This document shows positions 1-7,258 of a stretch of DNA of 18,780 nucleotides, one piece after another. A program made the translations under genes and the position numbers. Each line of letters starts with the position of its first letter. Positions within the stretch are counted from its first letter, which is position 1. The DNA is taken from contig JASMTN010000034.1 in assembly GCA_041694255.1 (NCBI GenBank), positions 1 to 18,780 of the forward strand. Direction: 5' to 3'. This DNA comes from S009-33 sp041694255 (lineage in GTDB: Bacteria > Patescibacteriota > Gracilibacteria > Absconditabacterales > Absconditicoccaceae). The notes below the pieces were generated by a model, which searched no databases, was not told the DNA's origin, and saw only the letters and a program-made list of their open reading frames with translations.

Positions 1-667
1 TGAAGAACTTGCAAAAACAGGTGCAGTTAAACTTATAGTTGTTGACTCTGTTGCAGCACTTACTCCACAAGCAGAAGTTGAATGAGATATGCAAGATCAA
101 CAAATGGGTCTTCAGGCTAGAATGATGTCAAAATGACTTAGAAAACTTACAAGTATAGCTTCAAAAACATGAACTTCTATTATTTTTATAAATCAAATAA
201 GAATGAAAATAGGTGTTATGTTTGGTAACCCTGAAACAACTACTTGAGGTAATGCACTTAAGTTTTTTGGTTCTCAAAGAATAGAGATAAGAAGATGAGA
301 GAAACTTGAAGAATCTAAAGAACAAGTTTGATATAAAGCAAAGATTAAAGTTGTTAAAAATAAGATAGCTCCTCCGTTTAAAACTTGTGAGGTTGTTATA
401 AGGTTTAACCAATGAATAGATTCTATAGCAGATATTATAGAGATAGCTTCTTTATTGAAGATAGTTACAAGAGCAGGTGCTTTCTATACACTTTATGATC
501 AAAAAGTGCAAGGTAAACAAGCACTTATAAATCTATTAAATGAAGATAAAGAATTATTAAATAAACTTCAAGATGAGGTTAGTAATGCTATAAAAAACCA
601 AGATGAGGTTATAGAGAAAGATGATGAAGATATTGATTCTAATGAGATACTTAAAGATATAGAATAA
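1..667 (+). CDS. recA: Recombinase RecA, C-terminal part (5' end outside window)
   Basis: RecA forms ATP-dependent filaments on single-stranded DNA for homologous recombination and SOS signalling. The first complete codon is at base 2, and 221 codons remain before TAA. The visible part holds the Walker B strand (LIVVDSVAAL), then GLQARMMSKGLRKL, the IFINQIRMKIGVMFGNPETT block with its NQ(I)R sensor, GGNALKFF and VKVVKNK-type core motifs, and an acidic C-terminal tail (DDEDIDSNE), all as in bacterial RecA. Five UGA codons fall where RecA has or tolerates glycine, for example the second Gly of TTGGNALKF, which is strong evidence for UGA = Gly. The Walker A loop lies upstream of the window. A heptanucleotide repeat array begins directly after the stop. 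Identification is firm. Confidence 0.97.
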
Positions 668-745
668 TAGTTGCAAGTAGCAAGTAGCAAGACTGTCATT
701 TCGACCGTAGTGGAGAAATCTACTTAGTAGCAAGTTACAAGCAAT
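668..745 (+). repeat. AAG-phased heptamer array plus copy 1 of a 53-bp direct repeat
   Basis: After recA's stop come units TAGTTGC, AAGTAGC, AAGTAGC, AAGACTG (668-695), then a REP-like block TGTCATTTCGACCG...GGAGAAATCTACT, then AGTAGC, AAGTTAC, AAGCAAT (726-745). Bases 683-735 recur at 1111-1163 with two mismatches. Within the block ATTTC (699-703) and GAAAT (715-719) can pair, and AGTAG (683-687) is complementary to CTACT (720-724), so an imperfect hairpin is possible. No gene is visible between recA and the MIP18-family gene. Confidence 0.85.
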
Positions 746-779
746 ATTATTCTCAGATTTAATTCTCTGTTAATTGATT

Positions 780-1085
780 ATGAAAAAAGAAGATATTATA
801 GATATATTAAAAACTGTTTATGATCCAGAAGTTCCTATACTTGATATATACAGTATGGGACTTATTTATGATGTTAGTATAGAAGAAGATATAGTTTACA
901 TATTAATGACATTTACATCACCCCAATGTCCTATGTGAGATATGATTATAGAGATGGTAAAAAACTCTATTTTGGAAAGATTTTCTGATGTTACAGTAGA
1001 TGTTGAAATAACTTTTGAACCTAGTTGGTCACCAGAAATGATTAAAGATGAAGATATAAAAGAAATGTTTATTGGGGAAATGTAA
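780..1085 (+). CDS. MIP18/DUF59 family Fe-S cluster assembly protein (SufT/PaaD-like)
   Basis: A 101-residue single-domain protein. Proteins of this family (SufT, PaaD N-domain, eukaryotic MIP18/CIAO2) help mature iron-sulfur proteins in the cytoplasm. The N-terminus has the family signature DPEVPILDIYSMGLIYDV near residues 15-32. The conserved Cys follows in TSPQCPMGD (about residue 50), where the G is a UGA codon, and the C-terminal half has EPSWSPEM, matching the usual PxWSPxxM motif. Length is typical for a stand-alone DUF59 protein. The start is the first ATG in frame and gives a full-length N-terminus. No other suf or isc gene is adjacent, so the specific client is unknown. An RlmD-like protein with a candidate 4Fe-4S site is encoded downstream (14305-15759). 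Both flanks carry the same 53-bp repeat. Confidence 0.88.
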
Positions 1086-1173
1086 TAATAGTAGCAAGTT
1101 ACAAGTATCAAGTAGCAAGACTGTCATTTCAACTGTAGTGGAGAAATCTACTTAGTAGCAAGTAATAAGTTGT
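1086..1173 (+). repeat. AAG-phased heptamer array plus copy 2 of the 53-bp direct repeat
   Basis: After the MIP18-family stop, AAG recurs at 1096, 1103, 1110 and 1117, exactly seven bases apart. The 53-bp repeat copy lies at 1111-1163 and is followed by AAGTAAT (1160) and AAGTTGT (1167). Compared with copy 1 at 683-735 the only differences are CGACCG versus CAACTG. The gene-free stretch 1086-1392 (307 bases) holds this array, the inverted-repeat element at 1170-1236, the tandem duplication at 1251-1329, and about 60 AT-rich bases before bL9 in which I see only a loose inverted repeat (TTACAAATTAATAA / AATTGTAATTACA). Confidence 0.85.
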
Positions 1174-1236
1174 CATTCCTGCGAAAGCAGTAATCTCATT
1201 GAAATAACAGATCTTGTGCTAATATAAGAATGACAA
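1170..1236. repeat. 67-bp element with 9-bp terminal inverted repeats (MITE/REP-like)
   Basis: TTGTCATTC at 1170-1178 is exactly complementary to GAATGACAA at 1228-1236. Just inside the left end CTGC-GAAA-GCAG (1179-1190) is a perfect hairpin with a GNRA-type tetraloop. The left end resembles the dispersed REP-like sequences of the TGTCATTCCTGCGAAAGCAGG type that I recall from several bacterial genomes. It encodes no protein. It abuts the heptamer array, so it may have inserted there or may be part of a composite repeat. Confidence 0.65.
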
Positions 1237-1250
1237 TAAAGATTATCCAT

Positions 1251-1329
1251 ACCCCAGGACACCTTCTCTTCCTTTGGAATTCACCTTGTACCCCAGGGGC
1301 ACCCTCTCTTGCTTTGCAATTCACCTTGT
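1251..1329. repeat. Two tandem copies of a 39/40-bp GC-richer unit
   Basis: Copy 1 (1251-1289) and copy 2 (1290-1329) both begin ACCCCAGG and end AATTCACCTTGT, with CTCTT.CTTTG.AATT shared in the middle. They differ by a short indel (GGACACC versus GGGGCACC) and a few substitutions. The unit is visibly richer in C and G than the DNA around it and has no open frame of note. It lies in the intergenic region upstream of bL9. Confidence 0.75.
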
Positions 1330-1392
1330 AGTTGGATAATTACAAATTAATAATGCTTGTAATTTAATTTTATTTATTAAATTGTAATTACA

Positions 1393-1845
1393 ATGAAAAT
1401 AAAAGTACTTATGCTAAAAGATGTTGCTTGAGTTTGATGAAAGTGAGAATTAAAAGAAGTTTCAGATACTTATGCAAGAAATGTTCTTATAAAACAATCT
1501 GCAGCTAAAATAGCTGATAAAAAAACTATAAAAGATCATGAAAAAAAGATGAAAAATAAAAAACAAGAAAATGAAAAGATAAAAGAAAATAAAGAAAATG
1601 CTATTGAATGAATTAAAGAGAATGGTTTAAAAATCTATGTACCTTCATCTGCAAGTGGTAATTTGTATGAAAAAATAGATATTAAGCATATAAGACAAGA
1701 GATAGTTTCTTCTTACTGAGTACAGTTTGAAGATAAAGAGCTGAATTTTCCAGACAAAAAGGTAAATAAAACATGAACTTATGATTTTTCTATAAAACAT
1801 AATTGAAAAAAAATAAGTTTAAAACTAAAAGTTTTGACAAAATAG
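1393..1845 (+). CDS. rplI: Large ribosomal subunit protein bL9
   Basis: A 150-residue protein of normal bL9 length. bL9 binds 23S rRNA near the L1 stalk base, reaches out from the 50S subunit and supports reading-frame maintenance. The N-terminal domain has the family pattern KVLMLKDVAGVGGSGELKEVSDTYARNVLI (residues about 4-33), equivalent to the usual LLxDVxxLGxxGxxVxVxxGYARNxLxP. Several of its glycines are UGA. A long Lys/Glu-rich connecting helix follows (about residues 40-80), then the C-terminal domain with ENGLKIYVPSSASGNLYEKI and SVTxxDI-like IDIKHIRQEI. The start is the first ATG, right at the conserved N-terminus. bL9 is reported missing from some CPR lineages, so its presence is informative. 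It is followed after 50 bases by membrane-protein genes rather than rpsF or rpsR, its common partners. Confidence 0.93.
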
Positions 1846-1895
1846 TATTAAATAATTATACTTATAGTATAAGTTTATAATTTTGCTTTATTAAA

Positions 1896-2315
1896 ATGTA
1901 TATAAAAACAATAATAATATCTATTTTAATTTTTCTTATTAGTTTTTTTTGATTTTCTAATGTATATTCTGTTTCATTTGACTCTAGTCCTAGTGATGTT
2001 TTGTGAGAAATGAAAAATAATGATATACAAGATACTAAATTAGATAATGTTTGATGAAATTGAATAAATGAAAGCTTAGAATCAATTAAAAATGAGTCAA
2101 CTTCTTATATTGATTGGTTATGATTTATATGACTTTCTATAGCACTTATTTTAATAATGTATAATTGAATTTATTTACTTGCAAACTTTTCTGATGAAAA
2201 TAAATTTTCTAAGATAAAGAAAAGGTTTGTTAGTATAATTGTTGGTGTTGTTGTTTTTACAAGTGGATATTTGGTAATTAAAGTTGTTGTTAGTATTGTG
2301 CAAGATATTTTTTAA
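1896..2315 (+). CDS. Secreted/membrane protein with two C-terminal helices, VirB2/TrbC pilin-like
   Basis: A 139-residue protein. Residues 1-25 form a hydrophobic signal peptide ending near NVYS-VS. A polar stretch rich in Asn, Asp and Ser follows (about 27-70). Two membrane helices separated by a short charged loop follow: WLGFIGLSIALILIMYNGIYLL, a loop NFSDENKFSKIKKR, then FVSIIVGVVVFTSGYLVIKVVV. Signal peptide, helix, small charged loop, helix is the layout of VirB2/TrbC-type conjugative pilins and of the many small pilin-like proteins of CPR genomes. Here the family call rests on layout and hydrophobicity, not on a diagnostic motif. Its stop is only 16 bases before the next gene, so the two probably form one transcription unit. 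No VirB4, VirB6 or other secretion gene is in the window. It could instead be an unrelated two-helix membrane protein. Confidence 0.6.
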
Positions 2316-2331
2316 ACTATAATATAAAGTT

Positions 2332-3501
2332 ATGTTTATTTTTAAGTGAGTTAGATCTATCAAGTCTGGAGAGAATACAGAAAATAAGAAAATTATATGA
2401 TATACAACTTCTTCATGAGAAAGCCTTAAAGCAATATTGCCAAATTTTTCTATTACAATAGTTTCTTTTCAAGAGGTTAGTGAAACTCCTTCATTGAATT
2501 TGTATGAGTTTTGAATTGAATACGAGGGAAATTTTGTTAATATAATAATTTCTATAGATTGAAAAATAAGAGATGCTTTTAAAAGTTTTATTGAAGATTT
2601 TTGAATAAAAGATATATCTTATGTAAAACCTTATTGAACTGATATATCAAAAGAAAAACAAAATATTATTTTATCAAAACTAAAAGAAGAACTTTGAAAA
2701 GGAAAAAAAGTTAATAAAGAAACAAAAACAAAAACACCAGATATTAATAAGCTAGAAAGTTCAAATAAAAAGCAACTTGAAGACTTTAAGAAAGAAGTAA
2801 ATGAATTTATTAAAGAAATTAATGCATTTATACCAGAAGCAAAAGATATCTATCCAAATCTGACACTTGAACTTGAAAATGCTATATGAAATTTGTTAAA
2901 ATATAGATCCACAACAAATATATTTAAAATAGCAAATCACTATAAAAAAGCATTAGAAATTTCTGAAAAATTATACAATAAGTATTATGATCATAAGAAA
3001 AAAGAAGATAAAGATAAAATATCAAATAATGTAATTTCAAATATTGATATTATAAGAGAATATAAGCAATATGAAAAAGTTCAAAGAGCAAAAACCATTG
3101 AAAGTGTTGATTCAAAAGAATTTAAATTTCCTTGGTACGAGGTTATTTATTACAAAATTTTTTGAAAATATTGAGTTAATTTAAAATTACTTGTAAAAGA
3201 ATTAACTGAAAAATATAAATTAAACTATTTTTGATTTATAGATATATTGAAATTTATTCAATTTATAATATTATTTTTAATTATAGAATATTCTTTGTTT
3301 TTGGTTTATAAGTTGTTTATAGTTGCACCAGAATCTGAAATACTTTCAATTTATTATATGCTATTAAATATATCTATATTGTGATTTATAATTACATTAG
3401 GTAAAATGTTTACAAAAAAAATATGAACATTTATATCTATAATTTTAATGATAATTTTATACTTAATTTTTTCTTATTTCAAAACTTTTTTCGGATTTTA
3501 A
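2332..3501 (+). CDS. Hypothetical protein: N-terminal soluble domain, coiled coil, three C-terminal membrane helices
   Basis: A 389-residue protein that I do not recognise. Residues 1-105 look like a mixed alpha/beta domain (for example NLYEFGIEYEGNFVNIIISIDGKI). Residues about 115-250 are rich in Lys, Glu, Asn and Ser with coiled-coil character (KQLEDFKKEVNEFIKEINAF; then a Lys/Asp-rich segment around KKKEDKDK). After KFPWYEVIYYKIFGKY come three strongly hydrophobic segments at about 308-330, 343-362 and 366-385, ending in a short polar tail. There is no signal peptide, so the large domain is probably cytoplasmic and anchored at its C-terminus. It sits 16 bases after the VirB2/TrbC-like gene and is probably co-transcribed with it. 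The gene ends at a hairpin-rich convergent region. Confidence 0.85.
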
Positions 3502-3529
3502 AAAAACCAGAACAAGGTTATTTTCCTGG
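3500..3529 (-). terminator. Probable Rho-independent terminator for the leucyl aminopeptidase gene
   Basis: Read on the minus strand, CCAG pairs with CTGG (3529-3526 with 3510-3507), extended by a G-T and an A-T pair, and is followed at once by a run of T (3506-3501). The stem is short and the loop long, so strength is uncertain. On the plus strand the hairpin starts five bases after the stop at 3501 but lacks a good T-tract. It lies about 170 bases past the aminopeptidase stop. Confidence 0.5.
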
Positions 3530-3548
3530 CTCTAGTTTTAGGAGTTTA

Positions 3549-3601
3549 GATCAGAATCTACTTAAATAAGTAGAATAGATTTTGGTTGGTTTTTTCTGAT
3601 C
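3549..3601. other. Nested inverted repeats between convergent genes
   Basis: GATCAGAA (3549-3556) is exactly complementary to TTCTGATC (3594-3601). Inside it, TCTACTT-AAAT-AAGTAGA (3557-3574) forms a perfect 7-bp hairpin. The two left arms are contiguous, while 19 bases of AGATTTTGGTTGG-type sequence separate the right arms. It may be a bidirectional transcription stop or a structured RNA. The remaining bases up to 3698 are plain AT-rich DNA in which I see nothing. Confidence 0.5.
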
Positions 3602-3698
3602 CTTGATTATACAATTACTTAATATAAAATTTATTTCAAGACTTTAATTGATTTTTACATTGCTTTATATTTGTTTAGTAAGTATATACAATTGACTT

Positions 3699-5096
3699 TT
3701 ATAAATTTTTTAATACATCTAAAGCTAATCTTATACCAAATCAGGAACCTCATGTTCAATAAATGTCGTGATTTTTGCTCATTCAAGGTCAAGCTATATC
3801 AAAATGTACCCAGTTTTTATTCTTAACAAACTCACTTAAAAATAATCAAGCTGTTATAGTTCAAGCACCTCACTTTGCTATATTATTTAAATTAGCATTT
3901 CAGTTTTTAAGGTTTTTCTTATACTTTTCATAAAGTGGTAATTCCCAAACTCTTTCCTTATTTTTCCAAGAAGTATCTTGTATGTTTTTTAAAAGCTTAT
4001 TGTTTCTTCACATGATAGCAGCTATATCTAAACCTAAAGCCATGATAGCAGCTCAAGTTAGTGTTGCAAAATCAAAAATATGATCAATTTTATATTTATC
4101 TTCAATATAAGACATAGTATCTGCTAGTACTAGTCTTCATTCTGCATCAGTATTTCAAACTTGTACAGTTTTACCATTATACATTTTTAAAATATCTGTT
4201 GGCAAGTATGCATTGTAAGAAACTTTATTTTCAACTATTCAAAGTCAGCAGATGATATTTTTATCATATCAAGTTTCAACTAAATGCTTAAAAGTTCACA
4301 AAGCAACTGCTGAACCTCACATATCAAGATGCATTTCTTCTACATGTCATGTTGGTTTTAGATTATATCATCATGTATCAAAAGTTACTCATTTTCATAC
4401 AAGAGCATTATAAGCTTTTCATTTTTGTTTTGTATATTCAAGCAATATCATTCTTGGTTCATGTATGCTTCATTTTCAAACATTATATATACCTCAAGCT
4501 CCTATATTACCAAGTTCTTTTCATTTTATAACTTTTATTTTAACATTCTTATTGTCTTTAAATGTTTCTTTTATAATTTTTTCATATTCATCTGGATTTA
4601 GTGTAGATCAAGGTTTATTCATAAGATCTCTTGCAAAATATATAGATTCTATCTTATTTTTAATAGTATTTTCATCTACATTTGCATCTATATTTATACT
4701 ATATTTGCTTTTATCTTCTTTAAATTCATTATATTTATAAAGTTTATGACCTAAAAGTTCTATAAAATATTCTTGCAAATTTTCTTGTATTCAAAGTTTT
4801 TTAAAAGAAAGTGAAAATTTTTCATCTAATTTTAATATTATATCTCATATATTTGCTGTTATATCTTCTAAGTTTTCATTAAATTTCTTATTATTTTTCA
4901 CAAAAACTACTATGTTGTGGCTTATTTTTCCATTAGTTTGTATAGTATCAATGGTTTTTATATTAAAATCCTCTCAAGTTGCAAACCTAAACTTATCTAT
5001 ATATTTAACAATATTTTTATCTTTTACTTTATGTTTTTCATTTATTATAAAGTATATATTATTTTTATTCTTTTTGTTAGTAAATAGTATTTTCAT
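3699..5096 (-). CDS. pepA: Leucyl aminopeptidase, M17 family
   Basis: A 465-residue cytoplasmic two-metal exopeptidase that removes N-terminal residues from peptides, probably for peptide turnover. The poorly conserved N-domain covers about 1-160. The catalytic domain follows with all expected motifs: KGVTFDTGGYNLKP around the metal-binding Asp240, HLDMGGSAVAL with a second metal Asp, and the family signature NTDAEGRLVLAD (residues 315-326) containing Asp317, Glu319 and the catalytic Arg321. Near the end GAGTITAGLFLSEFV and HFDIAGP match the family C-terminus. Length is slightly below the usual 480-500. Many glycines in these motifs are UGA (seen as TCA on the plus strand). The start is the first ATG after a divergent promoter shared with the PriA-like gene. 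Identification is firm; the exact residue preference is not readable. Confidence 0.95.
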
Positions 5097-5120
5097 TACA
5101 TATTTTGTTTAATTATAAAA

Positions 5121-5150
5121 TTGATTTTTATGCGTATATAATTATATTAT
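5121..5150 (+). promoter_or_regulatory. Putative promoter for the PriA-like gene
   Basis: TTGATT (5121-5126) and TATTAT (5145-5150) are 18 bases apart, which predicts a start of transcription near 5157, about 20 bases before the ATG at 5177. The -35 box lies in the left arm of a 9-bp inverted repeat (ATTGATTTT 5120-5128 / AAAATCAAT 5161-5169). In such AT-rich DNA single matches are weak evidence; the symmetry is the stronger hint. Confidence 0.4.
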
Positions 5151-5168
5151 CATAGTTTATAAAATCAA
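5141..5168 (-). promoter_or_regulatory. Putative promoter for leucyl aminopeptidase
   Basis: On the minus strand TTGATT (5168-5163) and TATAAT (5146-5141) are 16 bases apart, giving a predicted 5' leader of roughly 40 bases before the ATG at 5096. It is the mirror image of the plus-strand promoter, and the two -10 boxes overlap, so the two directions may compete. Confidence 0.4.
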
Positions 5169-5176
5169 TAGAAAAT

Positions 5177-5953
5177 ATGTTTTACAGTGTATGGCCAATT
5201 AAAAATAAATTTGATGCAACTTATACTATAGAAACCAATTTGAAGCTATTACCCTGAGATTTGGTAAAGATAAATCAAGATTATTTTCTAATTAAAGATA
5301 CAAAAGCAGATGGTAAGAAAATAGAAGAAGAAGTTTTTTATGTATGAAACTTGTTTCAACCAAGGACTGTAAATTTTCAAAAATTTTTTACTAGTTATGA
5401 ATATACCTGGTTTTTTAAAACTTTCAACCTTTTTATACAAGATGAATCATATATAGAAAAATTTAAATTACCAGAAGTTAAAAGACCTAAAAAATTTAAT
5501 ATAGATGCACCTTATATAAGTGAATATAGTAAATATGAAAATTATGAAGATTATCTTAAAATGGGTGATGATAGTATAAAATTTATTGATTATGACTTTT
5601 TTAAAAATTATAAACCTTCAAGCTGACAAAATTTATTTGTATTTCCTGATCTTTGGAGTATAAGTGTTTTTCAGGAAAATATAGATTTTAACCACACAAT
5701 ATTAAATATTTCTTGAACTAACTTAAGTAGAACAAGACATTTTTTTAACATAAAATCATGAAAAGAAAAAAACATAATTACAACTCATGCTTGAGTTTTT
5801 CAAGATTGGCATAATTTAGATAGTATTTTTGTTTTTGATCCTTATAAGTGGTATTATAAAAATCAGCAAAATCCTAGGTATTATCTACCAGATGTTGTAA
5901 AACAGATAAAGTTTTTCTATCAAGCTAAAAATCTTTATTATGTTATGGTGTAA
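5177..5953 (+). CDS. PriA-related protein, truncated and lacking ATPase motifs
   Basis: A 258-residue protein that reads as a reduced PriA (primosomal replication-restart helicase). The N-terminus YSVWPIKNKFDATYTI...LLPGDLVKI resembles the PriA 3'-DNA-binding domain (family form VPLP...YxVP...l.pGxRVxVPF). Later, LFVFPDL (153-159) aligns with the LVLVPEI strand, SRTRHFFNIKSGKEK with the ERxxxWxxIxxGxxxIVIGTRSA stretch, THAG at 203-206 with TRSA, and FVFDPYKWYYKNQQNPRYY (218-236) with the VDEEHDxSYKQxxxPRYxARD block. The Walker A loop is absent, and DEEH is replaced by DPYK, leaving only the first Asp. Helicase lobe 2 and the zinc-binding cysteines are missing too. It cannot be an active ATPase as read, but it is intact as an ORF. 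It may keep a structural or DNA-binding role. The homology is recognised by eye from motif order; no alignment was run. Confidence 0.7.
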
Positions 5954-5978
5954 TCTTTAATCTTTAATCTTTAATCTA
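5951..5978 (+). repeat. Perfect heptanucleotide tandem TAATCTT x4 before queA
   Basis: Units TAATCTT, TAATCTT, TAATCTT, TAATCTA run from the TAA stop codon of the PriA-like gene to two bases before the queA start. CTT recurs at 5955, 5962 and 5969. It is the most regular array in the window and occupies the whole intergenic gap, so queA has no room for a separate leader or ribosome binding site. Confidence 0.9.
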
Positions 5979-5979
5979 A

Positions 5980-7143
5980 ATGGACTTATATAAACTTTCA
6001 TCATATGATTATGATCTACCAAAAGAACTTATAGCACAAAAAGCACATGAACCAGCAGATGAGTGCAAGCTTTTGTATTGTAAAGATAATAATATTCAAC
6101 ATCTTATATTTAAAGATATTCAAGATTTGCTTACAAAAGATGATGTATTATTTTTCAATAATTCAAAAGTTATAAAAGCAAGGATAAAGGGTAGTTTGCA
6201 AAAAGATATTTTTACATTATATGAAGATGGTAAAGATGAGATATTTTTTCTAAAAAAGATTGAGTGAAATATATTTGAAGCACTTATAAGACCTTGAAAA
6301 AAGTTTAAAATTTGAAAGAAAATATATGTTCAAGACTATGAATTTGAAGTTATAGAACATACAAAAGAATGAAGACTTATAAGATTAAATAATAAAGAAG
6401 ATATACTTGATGTACTTGAAAAGATATGATCTATGCCTTTACCACCTTATATAGAATATAAAAAGGAAAAAGAAAGTTCTTATCAAGCTATAACTGCACA
6501 AAATCCCTGATCTGTAGCAGCTCCAACGGCCAGCTTACATTTTACAAAAGAATTGTTTGTAAAGTTAGAACAGAAAAAAGTTGATAAACTATATAGTACT
6601 TTGCATATATGAGAATGAACTTTTAAAAATGTAGATACAGAAGATATAACAAACTATAATATACATGAAGAACTTGTTGAGCTTCCAATAGATATATTTG
6701 ATAAATTTTCAAATAATAAACATAAAAATATAATAGCTGTTGGTACAACTTCTATGAGGATACTTGAAAGTCTACCATTTGTATATGCAAAACTTTGATT
6801 AACTGATAATAGTTTTTTTAATGATATTACTAAGGATGTAAAAAAAGAAGATATAGATAAATTTATACCTTGAAAAATAATACAAACTAAAAAAAACATT
6901 AGCTTTGAAACAAAACTTTTTATATATTCTTGATTTAATTTTCATCTTGTAAATAAGCTTATTACAAATTTTCATCTACCTAAAAGTAGTTTACTTATGC
7001 TTGTTTCTGCTTTTATGGGTTATGAAAATATGAAAAAAGCCTATAAACAAGCTATAGACCATAATTATAAATTCTTTTCTTTTTGAGATGCTATGATGAT
7101 AGATAATAATAGTGGCAAGTTGAAAGTAGAAAGTTACAAGTAA
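5980..7143 (+). CDS. queA: S-adenosylmethionine:tRNA ribosyltransferase-isomerase QueA
   Basis: A 387-residue enzyme of queuosine synthesis. It moves the ribosyl part of SAM onto 7-aminomethyl-7-deazaguanine in tRNA to make epoxyqueuosine. The N-terminus YDYDLPKELIAQKAHEPADECKLLY matches the family's FDYxLPxxLIAQxPxxxRxxxRLL, with the usual first Arg replaced. Further motifs: LLTKDDVLFFNNSKVIKARI, MPLPPYI, the strongly conserved QNPGSVAAPTASLHFT (G is UGA), VGTTSMRILES, and the C-terminal FNFHLVNKLITNFHLPKSSLLMLVSAF...FFSFGDAMMI. The last ten residues (378-387, SGKLKVESYK) are encoded by a heptamer repeat array running through the stop codon and are probably not part of the ancestral protein. 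No other queuosine gene is nearby. The PriA-like gene ends 26 bases upstream. Confidence 0.96.
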
Positions 7144-7144
7144 G
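7117..7144 (+). repeat. AAG-phased heptamer array inside the end of queA
   Basis: AAGTTGA, AAGTAGA, AAGTTAC and AAGTAAG start at 7117, 7124, 7131 and 7138. The TAA stop of queA (7141-7143) is provided by the last unit. Because the period is 7, the reading frame differs in each unit, and a non-repetitive peptide results. Confidence 0.9.
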
Positions 7145-7221
7145 ATTATTTTATTTAGAGCAAAGTTTATAAAATCTCTATTATAAAATTTTGCCATTTT
7201 GTTCCATTACTATCAAAATAA

Positions 7222-7252
7222 CTTATTACTTGCAACTTGTATCTTGCAACTA
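7222..7252 (-). repeat. Heptamer array after the lipoprotein stop codon (AAG on minus strand)
   Basis: CTT on the plus strand at 7222, 7229, 7236 and 7243, then CTA at 7250, an exact seven-base period. It lies a few bases beyond the stop of the minus-strand lipoprotein gene (7259). The rest of 7144-7221 is AT-rich DNA between the two convergent genes, without a clear terminator. Confidence 0.85.
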
Positions 7253-7258
7253 TTATTA

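Noticed and set aside
455..667. Separate 70-residue ORF
   Set aside because: It is the C-terminal part of RecA in the same frame, separated only when UGA is read as stop.
668..779. tRNA or small RNA gene in the repeat-rich spacers
   Set aside because: No cloverleaf, TTCGA arm or acceptor pairing found in any spacer; the sequence is explained by repeats.
1243..1341. Possible origin of replication with DnaA boxes
   Set aside because: Only two imperfect matches, no cluster and no unwinding region distinct from the general AT-richness.
3557..3574. Hairpin TCTACTTAAATAAGTAGA resembles a Cas12a-type CRISPR repeat stem
   Set aside because: It occurs once, with no spacers or repeat series and no cas gene in the window. 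The similar CTACTTAGTAG at 720 and 1147 lies in the 53-bp block, also without an array.
4349..5112. Four hydrophobic plus-strand ORFs
   Set aside because: They lie antisense to the aminopeptidase gene, which has full family motifs on the minus strand; their hydrophobicity is the mirror of an AT-rich coding strand.
5351..5626. Separate small ORFs at 5351, 5980-6267, 10785 and 16899 as genes or pseudogene fragments
   Set aside because: They are pieces of the PriA-like, queA, dnaA and CNNM/CorC genes, cut by UGA codons that read as glycine here.
5954..5979. preQ1 riboswitch before queA
   Set aside because: The gap is only 26 bases and consists wholly of the TAATCTT tandem; there is no room for the aptamer.
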